A DNA stretch of 55,000 nucleotides from Mesorhizobium helmanticense (GTDB lineage: Bacteria; Pseudomonadota; Alphaproteobacteria; Rhizobiales; Rhizobiaceae), in the NCBI RefSeq assembly GCF_003034915.1, contig NZ_PZJX01000041.1, positions 1-55,000 of the forward strand. Direction: 5' to 3'. Position numbers and translations under genes: made by a program. This document shows positions 50,456 to 55,000 of this stretch, piece after piece. The notes under the pieces are model-generated. The model saw only the letters and a list, made by a program, of their open reading frames with translations. It ran no database searches and was not told the origin of the DNA. Position 1 is the stretch's first letter; every line of letters begins with the position of its first letter.

Positions 50456-51079
50456 ATGATCACTTATCCCTCTGTAACCGTAACGCCTTACCTAGTCGCA
50501 GATCTGCTTGCCGATGGCGTGCGCATGCCGGTTAACGTGCATGTCATCGATCATCCGGACGCACGTATCTTGGTCGACACCGGCATACGAGAGGCGCATC
50601 CGGCAGTCGCGGATATGGAACCTCGTCTCTATCCGTTGACCCAGCAGAACTTCGACTTTGCCAGCATCGACATTGTCATCAACACACACCTGCACTTCGA
50701 TCATTGCGGCAACAATCATCTCTTTGCCGGTAAGCCCATTTATGTGCAGCGGCGAGAGCTTGAGGACGCCCGTAACAAGGATGACTACACCATTCGCGAA
50801 TGGGTCGATTCACTAGGCGTCCGATATGTGCCAGTCGATGGCGAGTACGAATTGCTTCCTGGAATCCGCCTCGTTCCGGCACCCGGGCATTCGGACGGGA
50901 TGCAGGTCGTCGTCATTGAAACCGCCGGGCGACCGATTGTTGTTGGTGGCGACGTGGCGGTCTGGCTCGGTGAGCTCGACGAACCCAGTTCCGAGGGCCA
51001 GTTGCGCGTACACGCCTTGGATCCTGAAGTAGTTTGGCTCACACATGAGCATCAACCATGGCAACGTCTCACCACCTAG
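50456..51079 (+). CDS. Metallo-beta-lactamase-fold hydrolase, AHL-lactonase-like
   Basis: A 207-residue protein. The zinc-binding motif HxHxDH is at residues 78-83 ('NTHLHFDHCGNN'), the fourth His is in 'APGHSDGMQ', the bridging Asp in 'VVGGDVAVW' and a last His in 'THEHQPW'. 'RILVDTGI' near the N-terminus is the usual first-strand motif. Length and layout resemble N-acyl-homoserine lactone lactonases (AttM/AiiA-like) but are somewhat short, so other lactone or ester substrates are possible. It lies between the polymerase remnant and the SEC-C fragment and looks intact. Confidence 0.82.
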   Translation: MITYPSVTVTPYLVADLLADGVRMPVNVHVIDHPDARILVDTGIREAHPAVADMEPRLYPLTQQNFDFASIDIVINTHLHFDHCGNNHLFAGKPIYVQRRELEDARNKDDYTIREWVDSLGVRYVPVDGEYELLPGIRLVPAPGHSDGMQVVVIETAGRPIVVGGDVAVWLGELDEPSSEGQLRVHALDPEVVWLTHEHQPWQRLTT

Positions 51080-51171
51080 GTTAGCTGCCTTCCCCGTTAA
51101 AAGACGCTCAATTTGACCACGCTCGCGCCGCGCTGACGGTTGGAGAAGGTTGCCGCCGCCGGGCCGCTTCA

Positions 51172-51411
51172 ATGTGTAGAAATCTGCAGGCTGCCCCTCT
51201 GGTACTAAGACCTAAGATGCAGTGCCAGAGGTTCTTCGGAATCGCCGTTCTTCCGATATCTGATCAATCATTTCTGCTGGCCTTGGGCCAAGGTAAAGTA
51301 AAGGGTCACTGGCCGTGTCCATGCGGCAGCGGTAAGAACCTGCGGAATTGCCATGACGATCGCGTTCGGCAGCTGCGACAAGTTCCCGTATGTACTCGAG
51401 CATTCGATTGA
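51172..51411 (+). pseudogene. SEC-C zinc-motif fragment
   Basis: A 79-codon frame contains 'GHWPCPCGSGKNLRNCH', an intact SEC-C zinc motif (CxCxSGKxxxxCH) as found at the end of SecA and in many small proteins. Before it comes 'LPISDQSFLLALGQGKVK', which also looks protein-like, but the beginning and end of the frame do not. Continuation appears in another frame ('DKFPYVLEHS', from 51376), so a frameshifted remnant is likelier than a complete gene. From 51412 to 51720 I see nothing else identifiable. Confidence 0.45.
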
Positions 51412-51720
51412 TCAGATGATTGCGATTCTCGGAGGCGCAACGCCAACCCGGCCGAAGTGTCCGCTTCTTAGCGTGAGAAATCTGATCCTGATGTCCGGCA
51501 TGAGGCGCATTGCCGAGCGGCAGCCTTGGGCCAACTTGAGGATCCATAGACAGGCACACAATGCGGGCGATGTTCAGTTTATGTCACGCGGCTTAGGCGA
51601 TCGACATACCCCGCCCGAACCTGTTGCTCGCGACCCACCCAGAGTATCGAGCCGCGATCACGCCGAGGCCCCGGGGATGGTCGGGCGGTACCTCAGCCAT
51701 CCTGAACGTCGAATAGCCCT

Positions 51721-51758
51721 TAAAACGCAAAAACCGCCCCAGTTAGACCGGGACGGTT
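51721..51758 (-). terminator. Rho-independent terminator of the rRNA operon
   Basis: Read on the minus strand, AACCGTCCCGG and CTGGGGCGGTT pair around a 5-base loop, followed by TTTTTGCGTTTTA. It lies 19 bases beyond the CCA end of the tRNA and closes the 23S-5S-tRNA transcript. Confidence 0.85.
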
Positions 51759-51776
51759 ATTGATTTATGATAGAAT

Positions 51777-51853
<77 letters not shown>

Positions 51854-51907
51854 TCAACCTTAGAAGTAAGCCGAAACTTACCAGATTCAAGCCTTGGCCA
51901 AATGAAA

Positions 51908-51925
51908 GGGCCGCTTGCGCGGCCC
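51908..51925. promoter_or_regulatory. Hairpin between 5S rRNA and tRNA-fMet
   Basis: GGGCCGC-TTGC-GCGGCCC forms a 7-bp stem; on the minus strand it is followed by TTTCATTT. It may be a processing signal or a weak internal terminator that lowers tRNA readout relative to rRNA. Confidence 0.4.
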
Positions 51926-51983
51926 GAAATCCCGTTGGCGGGCCTTATCGTGAGGAGAAGATTTTCTAAACATGCGTTTGGCA

Positions 51984-52101
51984 GACCTGGCAGCGACCTA
52001 CTCTCCCGCGTCTTGAGACGAAGTACCATCAGCGCTGGAGCGTTTCACGGCCGAGTTCGGAATGGGATCGGGTGCAGCCGCTCCGCCATAACCACCAGGT
52101 C
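51984..52101 (-). rRNA. rrf: 5S ribosomal RNA
   Basis: About 118 nt on the minus strand, beginning GACCTGGTGG and ending GCTGCCAGGTC, so that the ends pair to form helix 1. Internal landmarks such as CCCGATCCCATTCCGAACTC and GATGGTACT are the standard 5S loops. Ends are assigned by the pairing and may be off by a base or two. The 95-bp spacer to the 23S (52102-52196) shows no gene. Confidence 0.95.
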
Positions 52102-52196
52102 GGCAAAACGCATGTTTATATCGAGAAGCTGTCTATTTGTGCCATCCATCTCGGCGCAATCCAAGGATTGTCGCCAGAAATGGGCATAAGGAATGA

Positions 52197-55000
<2,804 letters not shown>

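Noticed and set aside
51353..51763. A 136-codon plus-strand open frame before the tRNA
   Set aside because: It overlaps the SEC-C fragment in another frame and the terminator, and has no domain; only its first residues look like a frameshifted continuation of that fragment.

Overview
The window looks like chromosome of a Mesorhizobium-type alphaproteobacterium (Rhizobiales). The evidence is high-GC coding with overlapping ATGA/GTGA gene junctions, a very dense load of periplasmic-binding-protein ABC importers each beside its own regulator, an rRNA operon ending 23S-5S-tRNA(fMet), a helix-9 insertion in the 23S, and a long palindromic repeat of the kind scattered through Mesorhizobium genomes. 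Genus-level assignment is inference from these traits.

Layout. 1-1019: end of a Crp/Fnr regulator and two tiny tandem paralogues. 1109-8162: an M24 (Xaa-Pro type) peptidase diverging from a complete oligopeptide-type ABC importer (binding protein, two permeases, two ATPases); possible GntR/FadR-type operators lie between them. A 158-bp palindromic repeat sits upstream of the first permease, and a second copy is inserted in frame inside the first ATPase gene. 8318-16634, minus strand: a second oligopeptide-type importer between an amidase and a cytoplasmic gamma-glutamyltransferase, with a divergent MalT-like LuxR regulator (16766-19432). 19466-23420, minus: ThuA-like protein, HAD-IIA protein, FGGY kinase, class II aldolase. 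23621-30344, plus: DeoR regulator, second FGGY kinase, ribose-type ABC importer and a ketose 3-epimerase. 30409-36555, minus: aldolase-like protein, glycerol-phosphate/maltose-type ABC importer and a short-chain dehydrogenase; diverging from it (36963-39900) are an ADP-dependent sugar kinase homologue, another dehydrogenase and a DeoR regulator. 40253-46643, plus: a ribose-type importer whose ATPase and one permease are fused in one 845-residue protein, with a second permease, an amidohydrolase and a SorC-type regulator.

From 46644 to 51760 gene density falls and decay appears: a transposase scrap, a truncated RidA, a DNA polymerase IV remnant with nonsense and frameshift mutations, and a SEC-C fragment. 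These surround two intact genes, a GGDEF-EAL protein and an AHL-lactonase-like metallo-hydrolase. From 51777 to the right edge runs the 3' part of an rRNA operon on the minus strand: 23S (essentially complete), 5S and initiator tRNA.

Functionally the window is a scavenging island. Two importers feed peptide- or amide-degrading enzymes, and three feed sugar or polyol pathways of the form oxidise, isomerise, phosphorylate, cleave. The substrates cannot be read from sequence alone. The most unusual item is the palindromic repeat read through as about 53 extra residues within an ABC ATPase.
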